NCBI RefSeq assembly: GCF_015070385.1
Contig: NZ_JADCSA010000008.1
Span: forward strand, 110,981 to 174,980
From: Nocardioides malaquae
GTDB taxonomy: Bacteria; Actinomycetota; Actinomycetes; Propionibacteriales; Nocardioidaceae
Length of the DNA stretch: 64,000 nucleotides
Direction: 5' to 3'
The notes below the pieces were generated by a model, which worked only from the letters and a program-made list of their open reading frames with translations, searched no databases and had not been told where the DNA came from. The number at the start of each line of letters is the position of its first letter. Position 1 is the first letter of the stretch. The translations under genes were made by a program, and so were the position numbers. Of this stretch, positions 37,740-46,635 are shown in pieces.

Positions 37740-39272
37740 TCAGCCCTGGAGGAGGGGCAGCAGCTCTCTGCGCACGGCCGGGCCGAGCTCGCCCCACCCA
37801 GGTTCGTAGTCGTAGAGCTCGCGCAGCCCGACGGCCGCGCGCTGGCCGTCGAGGATGTCGATGTCGTCGGGGCCGATGAGGCCGGGGTGCGGGACGCCGA
37901 CGGCCTCCGAGACCTTCAGCAGGTCGCGGCGCAGGGCCAGGACGTAGTTGGCCAGTCGGTCCTTCTTCAGCTCCGGGTCGAGGCCGCGGGTGTAGCGCGG
38001 GTTCTGCGTCGCCACCCCCACGGGGCAGTGGTCGGTGTGGCACTTCTGGGCCTGGATGCACCCGATCGCGAGCATGGCCTCGCGGCCGACGTTGACCATG
38101 TCGGCGCCGAGGGCGAAGGCGACCAGCGCGTTCTCCGCGAGCCCGAGCTTGCCGGCGCCGATGAAGGTCAGGTCGTCGGTCAGTCCGGCCCGCGCGAAGC
38201 GTCGGTAGACCTCCGAGAACCCGATGCGGAAGGGGTAGGCGACGGAGTCGGCGAAGATCATCGGCGCGGCACCGGTGCCGCCCTCTCCGCCGTCGACGTT
38301 GACGAAGTCGACCCCTCGGGTGCGAGGACCCATCTGGTCGGCCAGCTCGTCCCAGAACTCGAGGTTGCCGACCGCCGACTTGATGCCCACGGGCAGGCCG
38401 GTGGCGTCGGCGACCATCTCGACGAAGTCGAGCATCGAGTCGACGTCACCGAAGGCGGTGTGGCGGCTGGGCGAGGCGCAGTCGACCCCCACCGGGATGC
38501 CGCGGATCTCCGCGATCGTCTCGTCGACCTTTGCGCCGGGCAGCATGCCGCCGAGGCCGGGCTTGGCGCCCTGCGAGAGCTTGACCTCGATGGCGCGCAC
38601 CGGGGCGGACTGCACCAGGTCGACGAGGCGGGCGAGGTCGAAGCGGCCGCGTTCGTCGCGGCAGCCGAAGTAGGCGGTGCCGATCTGGAAGACCAGGTCG
38701 CCACCGTGGCGATGCGCCGGGGCGATCGACCCCTCGCCGGTGTTCTGCAGGCAGCCCACCTTGGCCGCGCCCTCGTTGAGCGCGCGGATGGCGGGGGCGG
38801 ACAGCGCCCCGAAGCTCATCCCGGAGACGTTGACCACGGAGGCGGGCCGGAAGGCGTGACGGCGACCGCGCGGGCCACCGAGGACCTTGGCGGAGGGCAC
38901 CGGGACCCCCTCATCGCCGTGCGGCGCGGTGGCAGCCCCCTCCCCCGCGAAGGTCCGGTGCTTCACGACCGGATAGCCGGGCACCCGCTCGACGTCGTTG
39001 TCGGTGCCGAAGCCGACGTAGTTGTTCTCTCCCTTGGAGCTGGCGTAGATCCAGCTGCGCTGGTCGCGCGAGAAGGGTCGTTCCTCGTCGTTGCTGGTCA
39101 CGATGTACTGCCGCAGCTCGGGTCCGACGGTCTCCACCCAGTAGCGGAAGTGGCCGATCACGGGGAAGTTGCGCAGGAGCGCGTGCTTGCGCTGGGTGAG
39201 GTCGTGGACGACCACCCCTCCCAGGGCTGCGGCGGCCAGTCCGGCGACGGATCGGGGTGTGAGACGGGTCAT
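37740..39272 (-). CDS. FMN-binding glutamate synthase-family protein
   Basis: A 510-aa protein equivalent to the central and FMN-binding half of the glutamate synthase large subunit, with an N-terminal membrane-like helix. The FMN barrel includes PASVVNVSGMSFGALSAPAI, VNVDGGEGGTGAAP and the Cys cluster CIQAQKCHTDHCPVGVATQN, which binds a 3Fe-4S centre in GltB. It lacks the glutaminase domain, so the true donor and substrate are unknown; such stand-alone proteins are widespread. The ATG at 39272 follows TAGACC (39280-39285) by seven bases (leaderless); a GTG two codons upstream is the alternative. Confidence 0.88.
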   Translation of the reverse strand: MTRLTPRSVAGLAAAALGGVVVHDLTQRKHALLRNFPVIGHFRYWVETVGPELRQYIVTSNDEERPFSRDQRSWIYASSKGENNYVGFGTDNDVERVPGYPVVKHRTFAGEGAATAPHGDEGVPVPSAKVLGGPRGRRHAFRPASVVNVSGMSFGALSAPAIRALNEGAAKVGCLQNTGEGSIAPAHRHGGDLVFQIGTAYFGCRDERGRFDLARLVDLVQSAPVRAIEVKLSQGAKPGLGGMLPGAKVDETIAEIRGIPVGVDCASPSRHTAFGDVDSMLDFVEMVADATGLPVGIKSAVGNLEFWDELADQMGPRTRGVDFVNVDGGEGGTGAAPMIFADSVAYPFRIGFSEVYRRFARAGLTDDLTFIGAGKLGLAENALVAFALGADMVNVGREAMLAIGCIQAQKCHTDHCPVGVATQNPRYTRGLDPELKKDRLANYVLALRRDLLKVSEAVGVPHPGLIGPDDIDILDGQRAAVGLRELYDYEPGWGELGPAVRRELLPLLQG

Positions 39273-39365
39273 GACCACAGGTCTACCCCCTCAGGGCGAG
39301 GTCGACTCCCCCTGGCGCGGCGCATTGACTGACGCGGTGACCAGGAGAGGCCTAGTGTCGGGGAC

Positions 39366-40871
39366 ATGACCCACGGTGCCGGCGAGGTGAGCACGGCCCA
39401 CGCCGCGACGACGAGCTGGAGCGCCCTGCAGGCGGGCGAGACGTTGATCGACGGTACGCACGCCCTCAACGTCCCCGGGCAACGCGGTCGCGACGCCGGC
39501 GTCGACGAGGTCGAGCAGGTGGGTCGCGACGCCCTGGCGGCGTACGCCGGGGCGTTCGGTGCAGAGACGACCACCTTCCCGACGGTGGTGGCGATGGAGA
39601 ACGACGTCGTCGGCTGGGTGGCCGACCTGCTGCACGCACCGCCCGAGGCGGTGGGCACGGTGACCGCCGACCTGGCCGAGGCCGTGATGCTGGCCGTGCT
39701 GGCGGCGCGGGACTCGCGCCCCGAGGTGATCTCACCCTCGATCGTGGTGCCGGAGACGGTGCACCCCGAGTTCCACCAGGCCGCCCACCACCTGGGGGTG
39801 CGCACGATGGTGGTGCCGGTGGGCGAGGACCAGCGCCCCGACCCGGTCGCGATGGTGCGCGCGATGGATGCCACGACGGTGCTGGTGGTCGTCTCCGCCC
39901 CCTCCCACGCCCACGGCGTGGTCGACCCGGTCGCGGCGATCGCCGAGGGCGCGCGGGTCAGGCGGGTGCGCTGCCACGTCGACGCGGGGGTCGGCGGGTG
40001 GGCCCTGCCGTACGCGGAGAGCGCGGGCCGCGACGTGCCGCTGTGGGACTTCCGGGTCGCCGGCGTCACCTCGGTCTCGCTCGACACCCACCCCCATGCC
40101 CCGGAGGGCACCGCGCTGCTGGTGCACCGCTCCGACCGGATCCGGCACCACCAGTTCTACGCCTCGGCCCGGTGGCCGGGCGCCACCATGCTCAACACCA
40201 CGATGCTCTCCACCCGCTCCCCCGCACCGCTGGCAGGGTTGTGGGCGGTGGTGACACGTGTGTCGCCCCAGAGGCAGCGCCGGTGCGCCGACCACGCGTT
40301 GGAGGCGATGGACCGGGTGGTCGCCGGGGTGCGCGAGATCCCGCAGCTGCACGTCGCCGCCACCCCGGACTCCACGCTGGTCGCGATCGGCTGCGACGAC
40401 ACCATGGACGTCTTCACCTTGCGCGACGAGCTGGTGAGCCGCGACTGGTCGGTGAAGCCGCAGATGTCGTTCCGTGGCCGTCCTCCCACGCTGCACCTCG
40501 CGGTCGGCGCGAACTCACTGCCGGTCGTCGACCGCTTCCTCCTCGACCTCGAGGAGTCGGTGGCCGCCGCGGTGGCTGCCGGCCCGGTGGTCGTCGACCC
40601 GGGTGTGCTCGAGGTGGTCGACTCGCTCAACCCGCGCGCCATGGGCCCCGCGGAGTTCGACGCGGTGCTCGCTGCCGCAGGGCTGCCGACCGACCCCGGG
40701 GGTGCGGTGGTGCTGCCCGAGCGGATGGCGCGGGTCAACGCCGTGCTGGACAGGGCTTCGCCGGTGGTGCGCGAGGCGCTGCTGGTCGCCTTCCTCGAGC
40801 GGCTCGCCCGCCCGGTGCGCGCCGCCGCACCGACGCCCGTCGCTCCTGCCCCGCCCGGCTCGCCGACCTGA
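39366..40871 (+). CDS. S1P-lyase/group II decarboxylase homologue lacking the PLP lysine
   Basis: A 501-aa fold type I protein most like sphingosine-1-phosphate lyases and group II decarboxylases. [18 protein letters not shown] matches their cofactor-site block. [10 protein letters not shown] then follows, where active enzymes continue with the PLP-binding HKYGYAPKG. Here the sequence is H242-P-H-A-P-E-G, with the Lys replaced and two residues missing. The whole protein contains a single Lys, in the C-terminal domain (WSVKPQM). It therefore cannot form the usual Schiff base and may be a pseudoenzyme or a non-PLP enzyme. TAGTGT (39353-39358) lies seven bases before the ATG (leaderless). ung follows after eight bases. 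Confidence 0.8.
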   Translation: MTHGAGEVSTAHAATTSWSALQAGETLIDGTHALNVPGQRGRDAGVDEVEQVGRDALAAYAGAFGAETTTFPTVVAMENDVVGWVADLLHAPPEAVGTVTADLAEAVMLAVLAARDSRPEVISPSIVVPETVHPEFHQAAHHLGVRTMVVPVGEDQRPDPVAMVRAMDATTVLVVVSAPSHAHGVVDPVAAIAEGARVRRVRCHVDAGVGGWALPYAESAGRDVPLWDFRVAGVTSVSLDTHPHAPEGTALLVHRSDRIRHHQFYASARWPGATMLNTTMLSTRSPAPLAGLWAVVTRVSPQRQRRCADHALEAMDRVVAGVREIPQLHVAATPDSTLVAIGCDDTMDVFTLRDELVSRDWSVKPQMSFRGRPPTLHLAVGANSLPVVDRFLLDLEESVAAAVAAGPVVVDPGVLEVVDSLNPRAMGPAEFDAVLAAAGLPTDPGGAVVLPERMARVNAVLDRASPVVREALLVAFLERLARPVRAAAPTPVAPAPPGSPT

Positions 40872-40879
40872 GGCGACCG

Positions 40880-41566
40880 GTGGAGACCCTCGACGAGCTG
40901 GTGCGCCGCGGCTTGGTGGCCGCGGACTGGGCGGTGGCCCTGGCCCCGGTCGAGTCCGAGCTGCGCGAGCTGGGCACCTTCCTGTGCGCCGAGGTCGCGG
41001 CGGGTCGCGGCTACCTGCCGGCGCCCGAGTCGATCCTGGAGGCGTTCCGGCGACCGTTGGCAGACGTGCGCGTCGTCATCCTGGGCCAGGACCCCTACCC
41101 CACCCCGGGGCACCCGATCGGGTTGAGCTTCGCGGTGGCTCCGGACGTACGCCCGCTGCCGCGCAGCCTGGCCAACATCTACCGCGAGCTCGAGGCCGAC
41201 CTCGGCATCCCGCGTGCCTCCCACGGTGACCTGCGGCCCTGGGCTGACCAGGGCGTGCTGCTGCTCAACCGGGTGCTCACGGTGACGCCGGGTGCGGCGG
41301 GCTCGCACCGGGGACGCGGCTGGGAGGCCGTCACCGATGCCGCGCTGCGCGCCCTGGCCGCGCGCGGGGGCCCGTGCGTGGCGATCCTGTGGGGCCGGGA
41401 CGCGCAGCGGGCACGAGCGAGCCTGGGCACGATCCCGGTCATCGAGTCGGCGCACCCCTCGCCGCTGTCGGCCTCACGGGGCTTCTTCGGCTCTCGACCC
41501 TTCAGTCGTGCCGGTGCGATGCTGGAGGAGCAGGGCGGACCGCCCGTCGACTGGCGACTGGAATAA
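40880..41566 (+). CDS. ung: Uracil-DNA glycosylase (family 1)
   Basis: A 228-aa glycosylase that removes uracil from DNA in base excision repair. The catalytic water-activating loop is [16 protein letters not shown], and the DNA-intercalating loop is [18 protein letters not shown]. The uracil-contacting Asn is in LLLNRVLTV, and all motifs are intact. The GTG at 40880 is eight bases after the previous stop, so the two genes probably share a transcript. The TAA stop lies inside the dyad that precedes the dioxygenase gene. Confidence 0.96.
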   Translation: METLDELVRRGLVAADWAVALAPVESELRELGTFLCAEVAAGRGYLPAPESILEAFRRPLADVRVVILGQDPYPTPGHPIGLSFAVAPDVRPLPRSLANIYRELEADLGIPRASHGDLRPWADQGVLLLNRVLTVTPGAAGSHRGRGWEAVTDAALRALAARGGPCVAILWGRDAQRARASLGTIPVIESAHPSPLSASRGFFGSRPFSRAGAMLEEQGGPPVDWRLE

Positions 41567-41587
41567 TGTTGAATATTGAACCATTAT
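41563..41587. promoter_or_regulatory. AT-rich dyad at the dioxygenase start
   Basis: ATAATG (41563-41568) and CATTAT (41582-41587) are inverted arms around an AT-rich centre TTGAATATTGAA. The block spans the ung stop and the dioxygenase ATG, within otherwise GC-rich DNA. It has the size and symmetry of a PadR/MarR-type operator and contains TAATGT and TATTGA, either of which may act as a -10. Confidence 0.45.
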
Positions 41588-42365
41588 GGATGACATGACT
41601 CGCATGCCCGCCCTCTTCATCGGCCACGGCGCCCCGCCGCTCCTCGACGACCCGATCTGGTCGGGCGAGCTGAAGCAGTGGGCCACCGACCTGCCGCGCC
41701 CGACGGCGATCCTGATCGTCTCGGCTCACTGGGAGGCAGCCCCGATCAGCCTCAGTGCCAGCGGCGCCGAGCTGGTCTACGACTTCGGCGGCTTCGCGCC
41801 GAAGTACTACAACATGCGCTACGACACCCCGGACTCCACGAGCCTGTCGGACCGGATCGCGGCGATGATGCCCCACGGCGTGCCGGTGCACCAGCACCGC
41901 AGCCGCGGCCTCGACCACGGCGCCTGGGTGCCCCTCAAGATCATGTATCCCGACGCCGACATCCCCGTCGTGCAGATGTCGCTGCCCACGCACGACCCGG
42001 CCACCTTGATGACGCTGGGCGAGCGGCTGCGTCCGCTGCGCGACGAGGGCGTCCTGATCATCGGCTCGGGGTTCCTCACCCACGGCCTGCCCTTCCTCAA
42101 GGAGTTCCGCATCGAGGCGGCCCCGCCCGGCTGGTCGGTCGACTTCGACGCGTGGGCCGCGGAGGCGATGGCGCGCGGCGACGTGGACGAGCTGTCGAAG
42201 TACCGCACCGCCGCCCCCGGCATGCCGTACGCCCACCCGACGGTCGAGCACTACACGCCGCTCTTCGTGACGCTCGGCGCCGCGACGAAGGCCGACGAGC
42301 CCGGCGCCCAGCAGATCGACGGCTTCTGGATGGGCCTGTCGAAGCGCTCGCTGCAGGTCGCGTGA
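41586..42365 (+). CDS. LigB-type extradiol dioxygenase (4,5-DOPA dioxygenase/YgiD family)
   Basis: A 259-aa class III extradiol dioxygenase. Metal-site histidines are visible in PALFIGHGAPPLLDD (residues 8-22), LIVSAHWEAA and GLDHGAWVPL; FLTHGL near 165 is the fourth conserved His region. Relatives open the ring of catechol-type compounds such as L-DOPA. The physiological substrate here is unknown. The ATG at 41586 overlaps the dyad. Alternative in-frame ATGs are at codons 4 and 7, but the first fits a leaderless start behind TATTGA. pdxY follows 19 bases downstream. Confidence 0.88.
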   Translation: MDDMTRMPALFIGHGAPPLLDDPIWSGELKQWATDLPRPTAILIVSAHWEAAPISLSASGAELVYDFGGFAPKYYNMRYDTPDSTSLSDRIAAMMPHGVPVHQHRSRGLDHGAWVPLKIMYPDADIPVVQMSLPTHDPATLMTLGERLRPLRDEGVLIIGSGFLTHGLPFLKEFRIEAAPPGWSVDFDAWAAEAMARGDVDELSKYRTAAPGMPYAHPTVEHYTPLFVTLGAATKADEPGAQQIDGFWMGLSKRSLQVA

Positions 42366-42384
42366 GGCGACCTACAATCGCCGG

Positions 42385-43236
42385 GTGAAGATCCTCTCGA
42401 TCCAGTCCCACGTCGCCTACGGACACGTCGGCAACTCCGCCGCGGTCTTCCCGCTCCAGCGCCGGGGCCACGAGGTCTGGCCGGTGCACACGGTCAACTT
42501 CTCCAACCACACCGGCTACGGCGCCTGGGGTGGCCCGCTGATCGCGCCCGAGGACGTCCGCGCGGTGATCCAGGGCATCGAGGACCGCGGCGGGCTCGCG
42601 CAGGTCGACGCGATCCTGTCGGGCTACCAGGGCGGGGCGGGCATCGCCGACGTCATCGTCGACGCGGTGAAGCGCACCAAGGAGCTCCACCCGGCGGCGC
42701 GCTACACCTGCGACCCGGTGATGGGCAACGCGAAGTCGGGCTGCTTCGTCGACCCGAGCATCCCGCCGATCATCCGCGAGAAGGTCATCCCGGTCGCGGA
42801 CACGATCACGCCCAACCAGTTCGAGCTGGGCTTCCTGACCGGCACCGAGCCGACCGACCTCGAGTCCACCCTGGCCGCCGCCGACCTGGCGATGGACATG
42901 GGTCCGAGCACGGTGCTGGTGACCAGCGTGGAGCGGCCCGACCGCCCCGAGGGCACCATCGAGATGATGGCCGTGACCCGCGAGTCGGCGTGGATCGTGC
43001 AGACCCCGCACCTGCCCTTCAAGGCCAACGGCTCGGGCGACGTGACGGCGGCGCTCTTCACCGCCCACCTGCACGAGACCGGCTCGCTGGCCGAGGCGCT
43101 GGCTGCCACGACGTCGAGCGTCTTCGACCTGCTGCAGGCCACCCTCGACTCCGGCGAGCGCGAGCTGCGGCTCATCCAGTCGCAGGACGTCTTCGCCACC
43201 CCCCGGATGCAGTTCGAGGTGAAGCGGGTCCGCTGA
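42385..43236 (+). CDS. pdxY: Pyridoxal kinase
   Basis: A 283-aa ribokinase-fold kinase that phosphorylates pyridoxal (B6 salvage). The N-terminus ILSIQSHVAYGHVGNSAAVF is diagnostic. TCDPVMGNAKSGCFVDPSI, NQFELGFLTG and the catalytic FKANGSGDVTAALF (anion hole and Asp base) are all present. The GTG at 42385 follows TACAAT (42373-42378) by six bases, so it has its own leaderless promoter despite lying 19 bases after the dioxygenase. It converges with the GH6 gene, leaving 19 bases. Confidence 0.95.
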   Translation: MKILSIQSHVAYGHVGNSAAVFPLQRRGHEVWPVHTVNFSNHTGYGAWGGPLIAPEDVRAVIQGIEDRGGLAQVDAILSGYQGGAGIADVIVDAVKRTKELHPAARYTCDPVMGNAKSGCFVDPSIPPIIREKVIPVADTITPNQFELGFLTGTEPTDLESTLAAADLAMDMGPSTVLVTSVERPDRPEGTIEMMAVTRESAWIVQTPHLPFKANGSGDVTAALFTAHLHETGSLAEALAATTSSVFDLLQATLDSGERELRLIQSQDVFATPRMQFEVKRVR

Positions 43237-43255
43237 GGCGTCTTCTCGGCGGAGG

Positions 43256-44434
43256 TCACATCCCCCGGAAGGGCGAGCTGGCGACCAGGTGGCGGGTCCG
43301 CCGCATCATGAAGGGCGAGTTCTGCCGCTTCAGCCAGGGCCGACCGACCCACATGTAGGCGTCGACGTACTGCTCGGCCAGCGCCCGGGTCTCCTCGTCG
43401 AGGCCCCAGGCGGGGTGAGCGACGTCGGTGGTCGGCGGGATGCCGAGAGTGACGCACATGCCTCGCTGCCCGGGCTTGCGGCAGACGCGTGCATGGTCGG
43501 GGTCCGGCCCGTCGTAGCGGCCGAACTCGAACCCGTTGCCGTTCGACGAGGTGTTGACGATGCCCTTGAGGCCAGTGGTCCCGCGCGCCTCGAAGGCGCG
43601 GACGATGTCGGCGATGCGCCGCACGTCCCACTCGGTGCGGTTGTAGTGCGTGGTGTTGGTGACGACGCCGTCCGCGTGCCGCATGCCCATCGCCGCCAAC
43701 AGACGTACGGCCTCGTCGACGCCGCCCTGCCCGGGCGCGGGCCAGTCCCAGCCACCGGTCTCCAGGTAGACGCGGGTGTTCGGCAGCGCGCCGTAGCGCT
43801 TCGCGGCGAAGCGGATCAGGCCGGCGGACTTCTTGAAGTTCGGCACGGTGCGCAGGAAGGTCGCGTCGGGCTGGAGCATGAGCGCGGTCGGGGTGTCGCC
43901 GATGGCGCGCGCCGAGCGACGGATCCAGCGCTTGTAGGAACGGACCTGCTTCTTCGTGGGCACCTGCGTCTGCGATGCGGTGTACCAAGGATCCATCCGG
44001 AAGATCGTCATCTGCACCAGCGCCTCGGGGTCGCCGTGCTGGGAGAGCTCGATGTACTTCCTGGTGCGGGCCGCGATCTCCCGGTCGGGGATCCAGGCGC
44101 CCATCCAGCCGGCGCGCGGCTGGTCGATGAACCACTGCAGCTCGCGCTTGCGAGACTTGGACGCCTTGTCGTAGGCGCTCCACGCCATGTCGGCGGGACC
44201 TTGGTAGACGCCCCAGGTGCCGGCCAGCTCGGAGCTGCTGCTCCCAGCGCGCATGACCTTCGTGCCGCGCGCGGTGTGGTCGCCGGAGGGGGCGGCGGTG
44301 ACCACGCGGTCGGCGGCCACGGTCGTACGCGACGCGGCGTCGGCGGAGCGGGCGACGACGTCCTGCGGGGGCGAGGCGAGCGCCAGGAGAACGGTGGTCG
44401 CCGCAAGGTAGGAGAGGGCACGGTGGAGGAGCAC
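43256..44434 (-). CDS. Exported glycoside hydrolase family 6 protein
   Basis: A 392-aa secreted protein with a signal peptide (LLHRALSYLAATTVLLALAS). GH6 features: MLQPDATF, where D190 matches the catalytic acid of the EPD motif (Gln replaces Glu); RVYLETGGWDWP (active cellulases have YLDAG); GVVTNTTHYNRTEWD; NTSSNGNGF; and VDAYMWVGRPWL at the C-terminus. There is no cellulose-binding module. The family cuts beta-1,4-glucans, but the altered motifs mean the substrate may differ. The GTG at 44434 follows AAGGA by eight bases; an ATG far upstream would put 40 basic residues before the signal. Confidence 0.8.
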   Translation of the reverse strand: MLLHRALSYLAATTVLLALASPPQDVVARSADAASRTTVAADRVVTAAPSGDHTARGTKVMRAGSSSSELAGTWGVYQGPADMAWSAYDKASKSRKRELQWFIDQPRAGWMGAWIPDREIAARTRKYIELSQHGDPEALVQMTIFRMDPWYTASQTQVPTKKQVRSYKRWIRRSARAIGDTPTALMLQPDATFLRTVPNFKKSAGLIRFAAKRYGALPNTRVYLETGGWDWPAPGQGGVDEAVRLLAAMGMRHADGVVTNTTHYNRTEWDVRRIADIVRAFEARGTTGLKGIVNTSSNGNGFEFGRYDGPDPDHARVCRKPGQRGMCVTLGIPPTTDVAHPAWGLDEETRALAEQYVDAYMWVGRPWLKRQNSPFMMRRTRHLVASSPFRGM

Positions 44435-44595
44435 GGGCGTTCCTTCGCGACGGTCGAGCCACGCCGCAGGTCGGGGAGGTCGCCGAGTGGGGGTTCGGTG
44501 ACCCCTCCACGGTAGAACGCCCAGGCTCCGGGCGGATACGTTTCGCCCCAGTGACATGTATCAAATTAGGTATGGCGCGCAGGTGCCGCCGATGG

Positions 44596-44668
44596 AGCCG
44601 CGTGTCGGAATCGAACCGACGACATCCGTATTACAAGTACGGTGCTCTGCCAACTGAGCTAACGCGGC
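44596..44668 (-). tRNA. tRNA-Thr (anticodon TGT)
   Basis: The minus strand folds as a complete tRNA: acceptor GCCGCGT/ACGCGGC, D-arm with AGCTCAGTTGGCAGAGC, anticodon arm CCGTA-CTTGTAA-TACGG with anticodon TGT, and T-arm with GGTTCGATTCC. It is 73 bases long with no encoded CCA. It stands alone between the GH6 and DUF4032 genes. Confidence 0.97.
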
Positions 44669-44750
44669 GTGCGGCCGGCTGGCGCCGAACGCGCGCTCGA
44701 TCCTAGTGCGTCAGGTGCGCCGGTGACCGTCAGCCCTCTACGCTGCTCGG

Positions 44751-45965
44751 ATGGCGCTGCGGATCGTGGCATCGAGGCCGGACCCGGCCGTCGTCAGACT
44801 GCCCTGGCACCTGCCGCTGGAGGAGTGGGGCGACGAGTTCGTCGTGCCCCTCCCCCGCGGCCTCTCGCGCCACGTGGTGCGCATCGTCCGCCTCGGCACG
44901 CGCGTCTACGCGGTCAAGGAGACCCAGGAGCCGATCGCGTTCGCCGAGTACCGGATGCTGCGTGACCTGCACAAGCTGCAGCTGCCGGCGGTGAAGCCAC
45001 AGGGCGTCGTCACCGGGCGTACGTCCCGGGCCGGGGAGCCGCTGCCGGCGGCGCTGATGACCGAGCACCTCGCCTACTCGCTGCCCTACCGCAGCCTCTT
45101 CAGCCACGGGGTGACCGCCGAGCGGGTCCCGGCGCTGGTCGACGCGATCGTGGTGCTGCTGGCCCGCCTGCACCTGACCGGCTTCTACTGGGGTGACGTG
45201 TCGCTGAGCAACGTGCTCTTCCGGCGCAACGCTGGAGAGTTTGCCGCCTACCTCGTCGATGCCGAGACCGGCGAGCTGCACGACTCGATCAGCGACCGGA
45301 TGCGCGAGCACGACCTGACCGTGGGTGGGGAGAACATCTTCGCCGAGCTGATGGACCTCCAGGCCTCGGGCCGGGTGGCCGGAGACCTCGACCCGGCGGC
45401 CGTGGTCGCGATGCTGCACGAGCGCTACTCCGCCCTGATGGGTGAGCTCACGGGCATCGAGGAGTTCGGGCTGGAGGAGATGTGGCGCATCGAGCAACGC
45501 ATCGAGCGTCTCAACGAGCTGGGGTTCGACGTCGACGAGCTCGACATCGTCACCGACTACGACGGCGAACGGATCGAGATCCAGCCCAAGGTCGTCGAGC
45601 TGGGCCACCACTCGCGTGAGCTGCAGGGCCTCACCGGCCTGGGCGTCGAGGAGAACCAGGCCCGGCGGTTGCTCAACGACATCGCCGCCTACACCGCCTC
45701 CCACGATCTGGGCCGCGAGGACCGGCACGTGGTGGCAGCCCGTTGGCTGCAGGGGGTCTACGAGCCGATCACCGCGATGGTGCCGCCGCAGGCCAGCGGC
45801 AAGCTGGAGCCGGCCGAGCGCTTCCACGAGATCATGGAGCACCGCTGGCGCCTCTCGGAGGAGGCCGGCGAGGAGGTCGACATCTTCGACGCCGCCCGCG
45901 ACTGGATCGAGACCGAACTGCCCCGACGCCCCGAGGAGGCGATCGCCAGCGACGAGGGCGACTGA
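44751..45965 (+). CDS. DUF4032 protein with kinase-like N-terminal lobe
   Basis: A 404-aa protein with a lipopolysaccharide-kinase-like fold (about residues 30-190) and a C-terminal DUF4032 domain. The motifs VYAVKETQE (a possible ATP-binding Lys) and LTGFYWGDVSLSNVLFRR resemble the VAVK and HxD/N catalytic loop of protein kinases, with GDVSLSN in place of HGDLHPSN. YLVDAETGE takes the DFG-like position. Catalytic ability is therefore plausible but unproven. TACGCT (44739-44744) is six bases before the ATG (leaderless). It converges with gntK. Confidence 0.82.
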   Translation: MALRIVASRPDPAVVRLPWHLPLEEWGDEFVVPLPRGLSRHVVRIVRLGTRVYAVKETQEPIAFAEYRMLRDLHKLQLPAVKPQGVVTGRTSRAGEPLPAALMTEHLAYSLPYRSLFSHGVTAERVPALVDAIVVLLARLHLTGFYWGDVSLSNVLFRRNAGEFAAYLVDAETGELHDSISDRMREHDLTVGGENIFAELMDLQASGRVAGDLDPAAVVAMLHERYSALMGELTGIEEFGLEEMWRIEQRIERLNELGFDVDELDIVTDYDGERIEIQPKVVELGHHSRELQGLTGLGVEENQARRLLNDIAAYTASHDLGREDRHVVAARWLQGVYEPITAMVPPQASGKLEPAERFHEIMEHRWRLSEEAGEEVDIFDAARDWIETELPRRPEEAIASDEGD

Positions 45966-45992
45966 GGCGTACGCCCCGGCGCCCCGCCGTCG

Positions 45993-46544
45993 TCAGCGCA
46001 CGGCTGGCGGCTCCTGCGGCTCGAGGTCGAGCCGGGCCAGCACCAGGGCGCCGATGAGCGACGGCGGGTGGGCGACGTCGACGACCATGCCGTCCTCGTC
46101 GGGCTGGAGCTGCTCGAGAGTGTCGAGCTGCGACTCCAGCAGCGTCGAGGGCATGAAGTGCTCGCGGCTCTCCATGCGCTGCAGCAACAGGCCCTTGTCT
46201 CCCACCAGGTGCACGAAGAAGGTCCGCTCGCCGCCGCGGCGGAGCACGTCCCGGTAGGAGCGGCGCAGCGCCGAGCAGCTGATCAACGTGGGGGTGCCGG
46301 CGTCGTCACGCTCCTTGGTCCACGCGGCCAAGGACTCCAGCCATCCCCACCGGTCGGCGTCGGTCAGCGGGCGACCGGACGCCATCTTGGCCACGTTGGC
46401 CGGTGGGTGGAAGTCGTCTCCCTCGGCGCTCTCCCAGCCGAGCAGGTCACGCACCGCCAGCATGGCCGTGCTCTTGCCGGAGCCGGAGACCCCCATGAAG
46501 ACGAGGTGCAGCGGAGCGTCATGAGGCACGTCCGCGGGGCTCAT
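45993..46544 (-). CDS. gntK: Gluconokinase
   Basis: A 183-aa GntK-type kinase that phosphorylates gluconate to 6-phosphogluconate, feeding the pentose phosphate or Entner-Doudoroff route. Walker A is VFMGVSGSGKST (residues 15-26). EGDDFHPPANVAKMASGRPL and SCSALRRSYRDVLR are family hallmarks. No gluconate transporter is adjacent. The ATG at 46544 lies 91 bases from the start of the first MMPL gene, with which it is divergent. Confidence 0.94.
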   Translation of the reverse strand: MSPADVPHDAPLHLVFMGVSGSGKSTAMLAVRDLLGWESAEGDDFHPPANVAKMASGRPLTDADRWGWLESLAAWTKERDDAGTPTLISCSALRRSYRDVLRRGGERTFFVHLVGDKGLLLQRMESREHFMPSTLLESQLDTLEQLQPDEDGMVVDVAHPPSLIGALVLARLDLEPQEPPAVR

Positions 46545-46635
46545 CCGATGGCACCCATCGTGCGCCTCCTGTGTCGCGCGTCACCCGAGTGGATCTCACC
46601 GTAGCCGTTCCCACCGACGAGCGGCGCCTGCCACT

